Shown here one piece after another: positions 1-7,447 of a DNA stretch of 11,915 nt (position 1 is the stretch's first letter; each line of letters begins with the position of its first letter). Origin of the DNA: Hyphomicrobiales bacterium (GTDB lineage Bacteria > Pseudomonadota > Alphaproteobacteria > Rhizobiales > HXMU1428-3); the NCBI GenBank assembly GCA_021775385.1, contig JAJFHW010000251.1:1-11915 (forward strand), given 5' to 3'. Both the position numbers and the translations under genes were made by a program. Under the pieces are notes generated by a model, which saw nothing but the letters and a program-made list of their open reading frames with translations, did no database searches and was not told where the DNA came from.

Positions 1-1
1 G

Positions 2-1459
2 CTCTGGTCTATCGGGTTTGGATATGGCTTTTGGTGGAGCCTTATTGCAGGCGAAGAAGCCACGCGGACCAGTCTTTCTGGATTACAAGAAGATGCAAGA
101 GATGCTGGAGGTGCCGTGGCTGCCCGGCTTGATGCAGTTAAAATTCAACTTGATAATGTTGTGAGCTGGTCTGAGACGCAAATGGCGCGTGAAGAAAGCA
201 GTGGTGGAAGTTGTGGCCGTGCCTCTGGAGCTGGCCGAGGACCTTTATATAATGCGCGGCGGAGTGTTCGTGACCAGGTTGCATCGCTCAGAGATGGTAT
301 TTCAACATCGTGGCTTGCGCCAGTTAAAGTAGATTTAGAGAAATTGAGATTAAGTGTTGCTCGTATTGAAGGGGCAACAGTTGCTGAGCGTCAAAAGATT
401 TTTGAGATAACTGCGTCTGGCGTGCGGGGGAATGCTAAAAATATTGCGGCACGCTCGAATGAACTTGGTAAGACAACGGCGACTGAAATGCTTGCTTTGG
501 CTGAGACAGTTTCTGTTTCGCCGGGGGCACCAGGATTTTCTTGTTATGATCCGACGCTGGCACAACGTTTACGGCAAGCAGCAGCTCAAGCTGGCGAACC
601 TGCTGTATTAAATTTACGAGAAGCTTCGTTTAATGAGGGGCCTGCTGGAGTTGCCAATGCAGTGAAGCGGCTCTGGGCTAATATGGGCTCTTATTTTACC
701 TCCCTTGTTTCTTATATTGCTTCTGGCGGTGAGGTGGCATCTGGGAAAACAGATGGTGGATCGAAAATTACTGGCCGGGATTTAATTGCGCTTTTGGCGA
801 CACTTGGGGTTGATTTGGGTCTGTTTGCTTTGACGGCTTTGAACCCGCCATCTGCTGGGCCATTGCGCCGAGATGGGTTGGAACGTAATCAAGCGCGGTT
901 GCATTTACCAAATATGACGGTGATTAGACAATTAACAGCAGCAATAGAAACCGCGATTTCACGAGCACCAGGGGCTGACATTGAATGGGTGCGAAAACAT
1001 CTAGTTCATCATGGGGGGACTTCGTTCTTTATAATCCCCAATCTCTATAGTGTAGCAAAAGATAATAAAGACGAAGAATTAAGGGCGCTTGCAATTAATC
1101 AATTGACAGGAGTGCTTGATGATTTGGAGTTGATACGGGTTCTCACGCCTCGTGAGCTTAGAAGAGCGCGGCGTGAAGAGGCGAGGGAGAGCCGGAGTAG
1201 TGTTCAGGAAAATGAACATATACGTAATCATGGTTTGCTCTCTAAAGGGCGACGGATGCTTGATATTGTGGGTTGGAGTATCGATGCTCAACGAGACTTA
1301 GAAGTTTTCCATCTTGTTGATACAGAAGGTTTAACACCGTTGCTTGCTGTTTTGAATGAAGCCAGCCGGGCAGGTGAGGCAAATGGGGATGATTCTGAAA
1401 AGGTTGAGGTTTCTGATATTGCTTCAGAAACGACAACTGATCCTCAATCAAAAGTTTAG
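2..1459 (+). CDS. Partial membrane protein with periplasmic coiled-coil domain, paralogue of the 2856-5687 gene (5' end outside window)
   Basis: I do not recognise a named family. The frame is open from base 2, so the GTG at 116 is probably not the start and the true start lies left of the window. About 485 codons are visible. The first residues (IGFGYGFWW) look like the end of a membrane helix. They are followed by a helical, charged, probably periplasmic segment with EEATR, a Cys codon at 212-214 in a Ser/Gly-rich patch, and a second Cys (FSCYDP) at 542-544. A second membrane helix lies at about 776-850 (RDLIALLATLGVDLGLFAL). A soluble, presumably cytoplasmic domain follows, with HHGGTSFFIIPN at about 1007-1042. 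Each landmark has a counterpart, in the same order, in the 943-residue protein on the other strand, so the two are paralogues. This copy ends soon after the C-terminal domain and lacks the long low-complexity tail. It converges on the 1534-1914 gene across a shared terminator. Function unknown; a role in an envelope-spanning complex is inference. Confidence 0.8.
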   Translation, partial: LWSIGFGYGFWWSLIAGEEATRTSLSGLQEDARDAGGAVAARLDAVKIQLDNVVSWSETQMAREESSGGSCGRASGAGRGPLYNARRSVRDQVASLRDGISTSWLAPVKVDLEKLRLSVARIEGATVAERQKIFEITASGVRGNAKNIAARSNELGKTTATEMLALAETVSVSPGAPGFSCYDPTLAQRLRQAAAQAGEPAVLNLREASFNEGPAGVANAVKRLWANMGSYFTSLVSYIASGGEVASGKTDGGSKITGRDLIALLATLGVDLGLFALTALNPPSAGPLRRDGLERNQARLHLPNMTVIRQLTAAIETAISRAPGADIEWVRKHLVHHGGTSFFIIPNLYSVAKDNKDEELRALAINQLTGVLDDLELIRVLTPRELRRARREEARESRSSVQENEHIRNHGLLSKGRRMLDIVGWSIDAQRDLEVFHLVDTEGLTPLLAVLNEASRAGEANGDDSEKVEVSDIASETTTDPQSKV

Positions 1460-1476
1460 TTTGAAATTATAAAAAG

Positions 1477-1516
1477 AAAAAGGGCCGCTAAAATTTTTTT
1501 AGTGGCCCTTTTTTTT
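1477..1516. terminator. Strong bidirectional intrinsic terminator
   Basis: The left arm 1477-1493 (AAAAAGGGCCGCTAAAA) pairs with 1497-1513 over 17 positions, including one G-T wobble, around a 3-base loop. An 8-T run (1509-1516) follows on the plus strand, and the A-rich stretch 1471-1481 gives a U-rich tail to minus-strand transcripts. It lies between the convergent stops at 1459 and 1534, so it can end both transcripts. Confidence 0.9.
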
Positions 1517-1533
1517 ATAATTTTATTCAAACG

Positions 1534-1914
1534 CTAATTTGTTTCTGATTTGCTATCTTCTTTACTTACTTCAATTTTTTTATGTGCGCATGGTATGGCC
1601 GTTAAGGTGCAGATATAATATTGGGAACTACCTGGTTTTGTGCATTTGATAGATTTGCTTTTGGCGTTGTGCCATTGGGCGAAATCTTCATTAAACTTTT
1701 TTTTCACCTGTTCTGACCATTGGATAATGGTGCGCATATTAGCAATTGATTCAAGAATATTTGGAAAGCCGGTCAGTTTTATTTTATCTTTACAAACTAA
1801 TTCTGTTTCGATTGTTTTTTCAGATTGTGTTTCCGCACTTGCTTGAGCAGAAAATAATCCAAATGAGAAAATTAGTAGTAATGATGCAAATTTTTTCAAA
1901 CTTTTCATCTTCAT
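1534..1914 (-). CDS. Small secreted protein with four cysteines
   Basis: 126 residues, probably exported to the periplasm by Sec. The N-terminus has basic residues (KMKSLKK), a hydrophobic core (about 9-22) and a good signal-peptidase I site, ASA before Glu28. The mature part of about 99 residues has cysteines at 41, 91, 102 and 109, and the motif W-x3-V...F-x2-D-FAQW-x2-A...C...Y-x-C...PC. From memory this resembles a W/Cys-rich module seen in small alphaproteobacterial exported proteins, but I cannot name a family. Start choice: the AGG of a weak SD (AGGTAA) is only 3 bases from the annotated ATG but 9 bases from the ATG two codons downstream (Met3, codon 1906-1908), so Met3 may be the real start. 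It lies 172 bases downstream of the 211-residue gene on the same strand, and its stop faces the bidirectional terminator. A periplasmic partner role for the neighbouring membrane proteins is inference only. Confidence 0.78.
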   Translation of the reverse strand: MKMKSLKKFASLLLIFSFGLFSAQASAETQSEKTIETELVCKDKIKLTGFPNILESIANMRTIIQWSEQVKKKFNEDFAQWHNAKSKSIKCTKPGSSQYYICTLTAIPCAHKKIEVSKEDSKSETN

Positions 1915-2086
1915 TTACCTAAAACGCAAGACTATGGCAGGCAAAATTGTAAAACTAAATTGGCAATTTTAACGCAGCCATATTTAATGGATTATGTTGT
2001 TTAATCCACTCTGCCATCAAACCTTTAATAAAAGAATATGGATTTAAAATATGATCTTTAAATGTTATTTAAGTTATGAATTTTGT

Positions 2087-2722
2087 TTAATGGCGTGTAA
2101 ATTCTGAGGCTAGGAAGTGAACATCATTTTGCGAAAATGAGCCTGATTTTGAGTGGGCACCTAGAAATGATTGTTCATTTGTTTGTTTCGCGCGCTTGAT
2201 ATGAACCTGAGGAATTTTGTCACAGATTTGCCATAAGGCATTAAATGCGCGCTCGCCTCTAATTGCAGCCTGTTTGCACTCTTTTTCAAAAATGTAGAAG
2301 CCGAACCGTGAACTAACTTCGCGGCGCATTGATTCGCCTGACCAGCTACATTGATTGGTTAGTGTTAATTGTTCGTGAGCATCTACCAAGTTTTGTCGAT
2401 TGCCCCAGCGGATATTTTTTTCTGGATTTAAACCACAAGGTGATGTTTCAGGGTCTAACCACTCACAGAGATGCTCTGTTGGTGTGATTTGAGCAAAGAT
2501 GATTTTTATCTCAACATTGGCAAGTGCAAATTTTTCACGGTATTGAATGCATGCTTTTGCAATGTTAGCTTCTGGTGAGCGAGCAATTAAAGTTAAGCTC
2601 TTATCAAGAGAGGCATCAGAAGAAATTTTTTGTATAAAATGATCTAAAATATCAAAGAAGTAGTTTAACTCAGCAGTATCGTCTGTCGCTGTTGGGCTGC
2701 TGATTTCTTTGATAAGTCCCAT
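2087..2722 (-). CDS. Unrecognised 211-residue soluble protein with conserved-looking W/G/DAHEQL motifs
   Basis: I cannot assign a family with confidence. There is no signal peptide or membrane segment, so it is probably cytoplasmic. The middle (about residues 42-80) alternates hydrophobic strands and a helix, like an alpha/beta fold. It is followed by a motif-like stretch: IRWGNRQNLVDAHEQL (104-119), CSWSGESMRR (125-134), then a C-terminal helical part with A-x-RGERAFNALW (about 153-164). The density of W, R, D, H and E there suggests a conserved binding or catalytic surface. I have a vague memory of DAHEQL-containing hypothetical proteins in alphaproteobacteria, which is not evidence of function. 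The start is supported by an SD (AGAAGGA, minus strand, about 2734-2739) some 10 bases upstream of the ATG. It lies 133 bases downstream of the 943-residue gene on the same strand, with no clear terminator between, so co-transcription is plausible. Confidence 0.75.
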   Translation of the reverse strand: MGLIKEISSPTATDDTAELNYFFDILDHFIQKISSDASLDKSLTLIARSPEANIAKACIQYREKFALANVEIKIIFAQITPTEHLCEWLDPETSPCGLNPEKNIRWGNRQNLVDAHEQLTLTNQCSWSGESMRREVSSRFGFYIFEKECKQAAIRGERAFNALWQICDKIPQVHIKRAKQTNEQSFLGAHSKSGSFSQNDVHFLASEFTRH

Positions 2723-2855
2723 TTTTTATTTTTCCTTCTTTTCTGGATATTGGCAGCATGTATTGGCTTTGCCATCTGTTGAAATTCACAATAACAATAT
2801 GGGGGTTAATGAATGATTGCCGTGTGAACTAAAAGTGATCAATTTTTAAAAAAAA

Positions 2856-5687
2856 TTAGACTTCTTTTTCTGTACCCTGTTTTTTATCCTTTTTGTCATC
2901 TGGTTCTGTTGTTGATTTTGTATCTTTTGCAAACCAGTCAGTTATTTTTCCAACAGCAATGTGGGCTAATTCAGGCTCTTCTTCGACCGTTTTGGGGTTT
3001 GTAGTCTTTTCTGCGTCATTTTCACTTTCCGTATTTTGGGAAGTTGATAGGTTATCTTGTAAGGCTTCTAGCTTTTTTGAGATCTGTTCTGCAGGTGGTA
3101 AATTTTCTTGTTCTTGCGTTTTACCAGTTGTTTGAACATTTTCAGTAGCTTCTTTGGCTTTTGGTTGTTCTGTTTTTTGAACTGGTGCCTTAGTGTTCTC
3201 GTCTTGTAATAGTGAGATTATGTTTGCACTGTCTGCTAGATCTTTTGTGATAGGCCCTTCTTTAGTTTGATTCTCTGTTGTTTCTTTTGTCTTCTGAGCC
3301 AATTCGTTATTTTGATTCTGAAACTCTTGCTGTAGTTCTTCTTTCTTTAAGTCATCGTATTTAAGGCTTTGGCTTTGCTGTTTCATTTCTTCGGTGATGA
3401 GAGGGGGCTGATTATTTGCAACAGCTTGCTGTTTTGCTCTATCCATTGGTTTGATACCTATTGGATTGTAGGAGGGTTGTTTGTTTGCAAAAGACTGATT
3501 TGCTATCGCTGGATTTTCTTGAGTTTCCTTTTGAATAGGTTGGCCAGCTCTCATGTTTGATTGAGGTGTTCTATTTGACGTGTGTAATGGTGGCTTTTGA
3601 GGCGTTTTTTGTGGTGTTCTTTGGTTTGTTTTGTGGATTTGTCCGCCTTGTGAGGGGGGAATATGTTGTCCATTATAAGATGTTCCCTGCTGTACTGGGT
3701 TTTGTCTATTATTATGGAATGCTGTGTTCTGAAATGTTGCGGGGGCAATGACATTGTTATGAGCCTCATGAGATTGAGGTTGGCCCTTTTCGCCAACTTT
3801 TCTCAGCATACGCGGTAATTCCATTACAGATTCATCTTGCTGCCCCTCTATGTAAGAGTGAGTGTTTACAATTGTTTGATCTTTAAGGTTTTGACCATTT
3901 TCGTCAAAGAGGCTTGTTTCATCAAAGAGGCTGGCGAAATTAGCTGACTTTTCATCTTTCAATGATCCGACTTTTTGCTCAGCTTCTGGGGTGTATTTTT
4001 CTAAGGTGCGTTGGTTCGCATTTGCGATTGCAACATCTTTGGCTGCTCCCATCACAGCATCAAGTACGATGTTGGACCAGGCACCATCTCTGAATTTATA
4101 AAGACGGAAGGCGCGATGCTCGGAAAATGAACTGCCCATCTTTTTTAATTTGCTTCTGATGATGAAGGTTGGTGGAATGATGGCTCTATCTACGATGCCA
4201 CGTCCTTCAAGGCTGACAAACAGGTTGGCCAAATATTGCGCCTGTATATCATTGGAAGCTAGGGGAATAGCGACATAATAATGACCGCCCCAATCAAATA
4301 CGACATGCTGGAAGAGGCTGAATTCTTCTCTGATGCCAGCAAAGTGTGTGGCATGGAAACTTGATAGAATGCCGCTGATTGGGCCGTCTCTGGCTTCTTT
4401 CATTACTGGGACCAAAGATTTTAAGCGATCCATTGGGCGATTGATAGAGACCAACAATAGACAAAAATCGACAAAAACAGCGATGGCGAGAGGAATGTAA
4501 TCTCTGTCGTTTAAACCAGCTTGCACATTTGTAAGCTGTAAGGGTGGTTTTTTACCATTGACAGAGCGAACGGCTTTTTGGCGAGCTTCTCTGATTTCGT
4601 CTTCGCTTGGTGGCATTTTTAGAACCATCAGGCCTTTTAATGTTGAGGCCAGGCGTCGGAAAGCTTCTATAGTTGCTTCTGATCCTTCAACTGCTGCGAT
4701 TTTGGGTTTCCCTAGAAGAGGTAATTGGTCAAAGGCTTGAACAACGCCTCGTAGTGCAGATTGAAGTTGATTGTCTGGGCACTTAAACGTTCCGCCTTTG
4801 TCATCAGGGAATTGGGTTTTAGTTGAGCGTTCAGCCAAACTGTTACGAATAGATTTTAGCTGTGGGTCAGTTCTGAAGGAATTAAACCGAGTGATTGTCA
4901 GGTCTAATCTTTGGTTCAAACTTTTCATAAAGGCATTTCTTGTGCCGGTTGCTGGGTCTACCGTTGAGGGGTGACGGGACGCAATTTTGGCCATATCGCC
5001 ATTAAGTTGTTTGATTTCAGTGGCAACCGTTTGAGCTCGCCTTGTGACGAAGTCGCCAGCAAATGAGAAACTTTTTGCATCATTGTCTCTTAAGCGTCGT
5101 CTTGGTCCATCGCCTGGGCGAGAATTTGGGCAGCTATTGCCTTTTGTGCGCTCTTCATTTGCTTTTTGAAGCGAGAGTGCTGTGAGGGTTGTAAGAGTGC
5201 TTTCTAATTGTTCTAACCTTGATTGCCCAGCTTGCAGTGAGCCTTGAACTTGTCCTACTGCACTTTCAGCTGATCTTGTTGCTTCAGAACGGCTTTCTAA
5301 AAACTTCCAATAGAAGCCAAAGCCGAAGCCGATAGAAATAAGAGTTAGAAATAAATAACCGAAAATGAAGACGGTTCTTAATAACCAATTTAAGGGTGCA
5401 AAAAGTTGATCAAGGATATAGACGATCATCAGCATGAGCATAGCAACGGCAAAACCGATTGCTAATTTATAGGTGACACCGATATCACCTGAATTGGCTG
5501 TGATGAGTTCTAAGAGACCAGAATAAGTTGAGACCCATGACAGTGTGCCAAGGCCAATAATAAGGAGCATTTTTTTGATATCGATTGGGGTCTTTTGTTC
5601 ATCTACATCTTTGAACATTCGCTCCAGTTCACTGGTGCTTGAGGAAAGTCGTTGATAAACACCGGTGTTTTTAATCATATCACTCAT
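2856..5687 (-). CDS. Large four-helix membrane protein with periplasmic coiled-coil domain and long disordered cytoplasmic tail
   Basis: 943 residues, no family I can name. Predicted order: cytoplasmic N-terminus (1-38); membrane helices at about 39-62, 73-97 and 102-128 (ending SIGFGFGFYW); a periplasmic domain (129-396) starting with a heptad-like coiled coil (about 133-178) and carrying exactly two cysteines, C186 (NSCPNSR) and C303 (FKCPDNQ); a fourth helix at about 396-415; a cytoplasmic globular domain (about 416-560) with DWGGHYYVAIP (465-475); then a tail from about 560 to the end rich in Q, N, P, T, K and E, probably disordered. Basic residues near TM1 and after TM4 fit this topology. 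The tail contains a six-residue tandem SLFDET/SLFDEN. The truncated gene at the left edge is a paralogue sharing all landmarks except the tail. The start is supported by AAGGG about 11 bases upstream. It is probably the first gene of a minus-strand unit with the 211- and 126-residue genes. The fold plan is compatible with a mechanical or tethering envelope component; that is inference. Confidence 0.82.
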   Translation of the reverse strand: MSDMIKNTGVYQRLSSSTSELERMFKDVDEQKTPIDIKKMLLIIGLGTLSWVSTYSGLLELITANSGDIGVTYKLAIGFAVAMLMLMIVYILDQLFAPLNWLLRTVFIFGYLFLTLISIGFGFGFYWKFLESRSEATRSAESAVGQVQGSLQAGQSRLEQLESTLTTLTALSLQKANEERTKGNSCPNSRPGDGPRRRLRDNDAKSFSFAGDFVTRRAQTVATEIKQLNGDMAKIASRHPSTVDPATGTRNAFMKSLNQRLDLTITRFNSFRTDPQLKSIRNSLAERSTKTQFPDDKGGTFKCPDNQLQSALRGVVQAFDQLPLLGKPKIAAVEGSEATIEAFRRLASTLKGLMVLKMPPSEDEIREARQKAVRSVNGKKPPLQLTNVQAGLNDRDYIPLAIAVFVDFCLLLVSINRPMDRLKSLVPVMKEARDGPISGILSSFHATHFAGIREEFSLFQHVVFDWGGHYYVAIPLASNDIQAQYLANLFVSLEGRGIVDRAIIPPTFIIRSKLKKMGSSFSEHRAFRLYKFRDGAWSNIVLDAVMGAAKDVAIANANQRTLEKYTPEAEQKVGSLKDEKSANFASLFDETSLFDENGQNLKDQTIVNTHSYIEGQQDESVMELPRMLRKVGEKGQPQSHEAHNNVIAPATFQNTAFHNNRQNPVQQGTSYNGQHIPPSQGGQIHKTNQRTPQKTPQKPPLHTSNRTPQSNMRAGQPIQKETQENPAIANQSFANKQPSYNPIGIKPMDRAKQQAVANNQPPLITEEMKQQSQSLKYDDLKKEELQQEFQNQNNELAQKTKETTENQTKEGPITKDLADSANIISLLQDENTKAPVQKTEQPKAKEATENVQTTGKTQEQENLPPAEQISKKLEALQDNLSTSQNTESENDAEKTTNPKTVEEEPELAHIAVGKITDWFAKDTKSTTEPDDKKDKKQGTEKEV
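3904..3932 (-). repeat. In-gene tandem duplication encoding SLFDE-T-SLFDE
   Basis: The 11-mer TCAAAGAGGCT occurs at 3904-3914 and 3922-3932, an 18-base period that is exactly six codons. It keeps the frame and encodes two consecutive SLFDE[T/N] units (about residues 586-597) at the start of the disordered tail. It may be a short linear binding motif or a simple slippage product. Confidence 0.6.
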
Positions 5688-5882
5688 TATCGAATTTACC
5701 CTTAAAGTCGATTTTACACTTGAAGCTGGTTAGTCGTAGTCAAACTTTTAATTTATGTGATCCATCTATCTTTCATCATTGGATCTGAATTCAACATGAA
5801 TGGTGGATGATGCATTTTTCTTATGCGTAAATTCTCATTTTCTTAGCGGTACCTAAAATCTATTGATGACCTTTTGAGTTGG

Positions 5883-6035
5883 TCATGTGTCTGATTTTGT
5901 CATTTTTGAGATGGCTTCGATTTCTATCTCTTTATCCTCAATACCTTCTGTAGCCGCCATATTTTTTGTAAATCCTACCGGTAGATTTGTTTTCTTACCG
6001 AGTTTTGACGACCGTCCTAACTTATTGAATAACAT
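5883..6035 (-). CDS. Possible small ORF (50 residues), doubtful
   Basis: The ORF runs from ATG at 6033-6035 to TGA at 5883-5885. It has a basic N-terminal half (KLGRSSKLGKK) and an acidic stretch (EGIEDKEIEIE), a composition more protein-like than the overlapping plus-strand frame. There is no good Shine-Dalgarno sequence before the ATG and no family I recognise. A strong stem-loop (6070-6094) sits about 35 bases upstream and could be a regulatory leader. This could equally be chance. Confidence 0.2.
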   Translation of the reverse strand: MLFNKLGRSSKLGKKTNLPVGFTKNMAATEGIEDKEIEIEAISKMTKSDT

Positions 6036-6069
6036 TCAATTTAAGTCTTGGAACGACCTCTCAAAGTTA

Positions 6070-6094
6070 TGGCTCTCAAATTTATTGAGAGCCA
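6070..6094. repeat. Perfect 10-bp stem-loop
   Basis: TGGCTCTCAA (6070-6079) pairs perfectly with TTGAGAGCCA (6085-6094) around a 5-base ATTTA loop. On the plus strand a short T run (ATTTTT) begins about 9 bases later; on the minus strand none follows. It could be a weak plus-strand terminator, the end of the holA transcript, or a protein-binding palindrome. Confidence 0.6.
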
Positions 6095-6278
6095 AAGCCT
6101 AGAATTTTTGGTGACAATTCCTTTTTGTTAAGGTTTTGTTTACCAATTCTTTGGGGCTGAAATTGGGCTTTTGGGGTGTTGGGTCTGTTTTAAGAGCTTT
6201 AGGTAAGATGGCTTTAAACAGTATTTGGAGGAATAGTGCTGTTGCTACGGGACAATATGAAGTGCAAATAAAAATGAT

Positions 6279-7334
6279 CTAGCGTTTTTTATTTTTTGCG
6301 AAGCCACCAAGGGATAATAGCAATTGTTCAAGTTCACAGACTTCTAGAGTCGGGTTATTGCGCCGCCTTGCTTTGCCCATGATTTCTTGAACTTTATGGA
6401 TGGCATGAGCGAGATGATCTTCATGCCAGATATTGAGTTGTTTGATGAAATTATCTCGGCGTTCAAAATATAGAGGAGGGCGTTGAGATTTTGCGACGGT
6501 ATCTATGGTCGCTCCGTTTGAAATGCTAAGTGCTCCTTTGTGTAATTTTTCAAGTTGACGCAAGAGACTGAGAAAAATTGGTGCTGGGTTTAAACCAGTG
6601 CTAATAGCGCGGCTTAGTTGATTAAGAGCGGTTTGTGGGTTACCTAGCAAGGTTTGTGCGATGATTTGATCCATCGCTATTTCTGACATGTCACTAAGGA
6701 TATTGTCGATGTCTTCAATGGTAATTTGATCTTTGCCCATAGCATACAGTGCGAGTTTTTCGACCTCTTTGCGACTGAGGCCACGATCAGCGCCTAAGCG
6801 AGATATGAGGTATTGTTCTGTCTCGCTAGAGAGGACTAATTTATTGTCATTTAAGATGTCTTGAATGAGATTATGAAGAGCTGCGTTGTTGTCTGTGTAA
6901 CAGGGGATCGCAGCTATGGTTTTGCCGCTTTCAAATATTTTTCTGAGCTTGGCTGTCTTTTTTAAATCACCGGCTTCAATGATTAAATCTGCCTCAAAGG
7001 GTGTTTCTTTTAAAAGAGCTTCCAGGTTGTTGACAGATAGAGCTGTGCCTGCCGTGACACGTAGAACTTTGCGTTCACCAAACATAGAAATGGTTTTTAA
7101 ATCAAGTGAGAGACGTTCAGGGTTAGCTGATAAATCATCATTTAAAATAGTTATTTGCTCAGTTTCAGAGCCTTGTTCAGAGCCGTGGCGTTTCGCTTTT
7201 GTCGCCAAGTTTTGACTTAGGAATTTAGCGCGCTCTGAGACAAGGCCATTGTCCGGGCCGAAGATGAGGTAAGCATCATAGGAAGATGGTGATTTAATGA
7301 GCCGGTCAATATCGCTCGGTTTTATAGCAACCAT
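6279..7334 (-). CDS. holA: DNA polymerase III subunit delta
   Basis: 351 residues, a normal length for HolA. The delta subunit is the wrench of the clamp loader: with delta' and tau/gamma it opens the beta sliding clamp and loads it on primed DNA. The N-terminal AAA+-like domain starts with AYLIFGPDNGLVSERAKF (about 21-38), a degenerate P-loop region as expected for delta, which does not hydrolyse ATP. MFGERKVLRV (about 84-93) and ADLIIEAGDLKK (about 115-126) match the family's beta-clamp-contact and core strands. RLGADRGLSRKEVEKLALY (about 179-197) is the typical family helix, and the C-terminal collar domain includes NPAPIFLSLLRQLEKL (about 249-264). It has a poor SD (GAG before TTAAAATG). 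It follows lptE by 113 bases on the same strand, the usual leuS-lptE-holA order of Hyphomicrobiales. parB, often next, is absent here. Confidence 0.93.
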   Translation of the reverse strand: MVAIKPSDIDRLIKSPSSYDAYLIFGPDNGLVSERAKFLSQNLATKAKRHGSEQGSETEQITILNDDLSANPERLSLDLKTISMFGERKVLRVTAGTALSVNNLEALLKETPFEADLIIEAGDLKKTAKLRKIFESGKTIAAIPCYTDNNAALHNLIQDILNDNKLVLSSETEQYLISRLGADRGLSRKEVEKLALYAMGKDQITIEDIDNILSDMSEIAMDQIIAQTLLGNPQTALNQLSRAISTGLNPAPIFLSLLRQLEKLHKGALSISNGATIDTVAKSQRPPLYFERRDNFIKQLNIWHEDHLAHAIHKVQEIMGKARRRNNPTLEVCELEQLLLSLGGFAKNKKR

Positions 7335-7447
7335 TTTAACTCACGATAATCAAAGATTTGCTCTAAATCTTTATTTAAGCTTTTTGTTTTTAATGACACT
7401 TTAGTTGCCCACCAACAACCGTACTATTCATTTTTAGGTGACAAGCT

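Larger units (their letters stand above)
5688..6278. other. 591-base stretch with no convincing gene, between the membrane-protein cassette and holA
   Basis: AT-rich. It must hold the promoter of the 943-residue gene near its left end and any 3' end signal of holA at its right end, but I see no textbook example of either. It contains weak inverted repeats (GATCCA 5759-5764 with TGGATC 5780-5785; ATGACC 5866-5871 with GGTCAT 5881-5886), one strong stem-loop (6070-6094) and a possible 50-residue minus-strand ORF. I see no ParB-like coding remnant, although parB is the usual neighbour of holA in many Hyphomicrobiales. Confidence 0.6.

Noticed and set aside
116..118. GTG as the start of the left-edge gene
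   Set aside because: The same frame is open back to base 2, and the upstream residues (IGFGYGFWW, EEATR) align with the paralogue, so the gene begins outside the window.
1988..2008. Inverted repeat TGGATTA/TAATCCA between the 126- and 211-residue genes
   Set aside because: Only 7 AT-rich pairs with a 7-base loop and no T run; too weak to call an operator or terminator.
5759..5785. Inverted repeat GATCCA/TGGATC upstream of the 943-residue gene
   Set aside because: Six-base arms separated by 15 bases are expected by chance; no supporting promoter elements at proper spacing.
5887..6102. Plus-strand 71-residue frame in the gap between the 943-residue gene and holA
   Set aside because: GTG start without an SD, its end runs through the 6070-6094 stem-loop, and the composition looks like the reverse of the minus-strand frame.
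5688..6278. tRNA gene or attachment site in the gap that could explain an insertion
   Set aside because: I found no cloverleaf-like arms or T-loop GTTC pattern, and no direct repeat pair spanning the cassette within the window.
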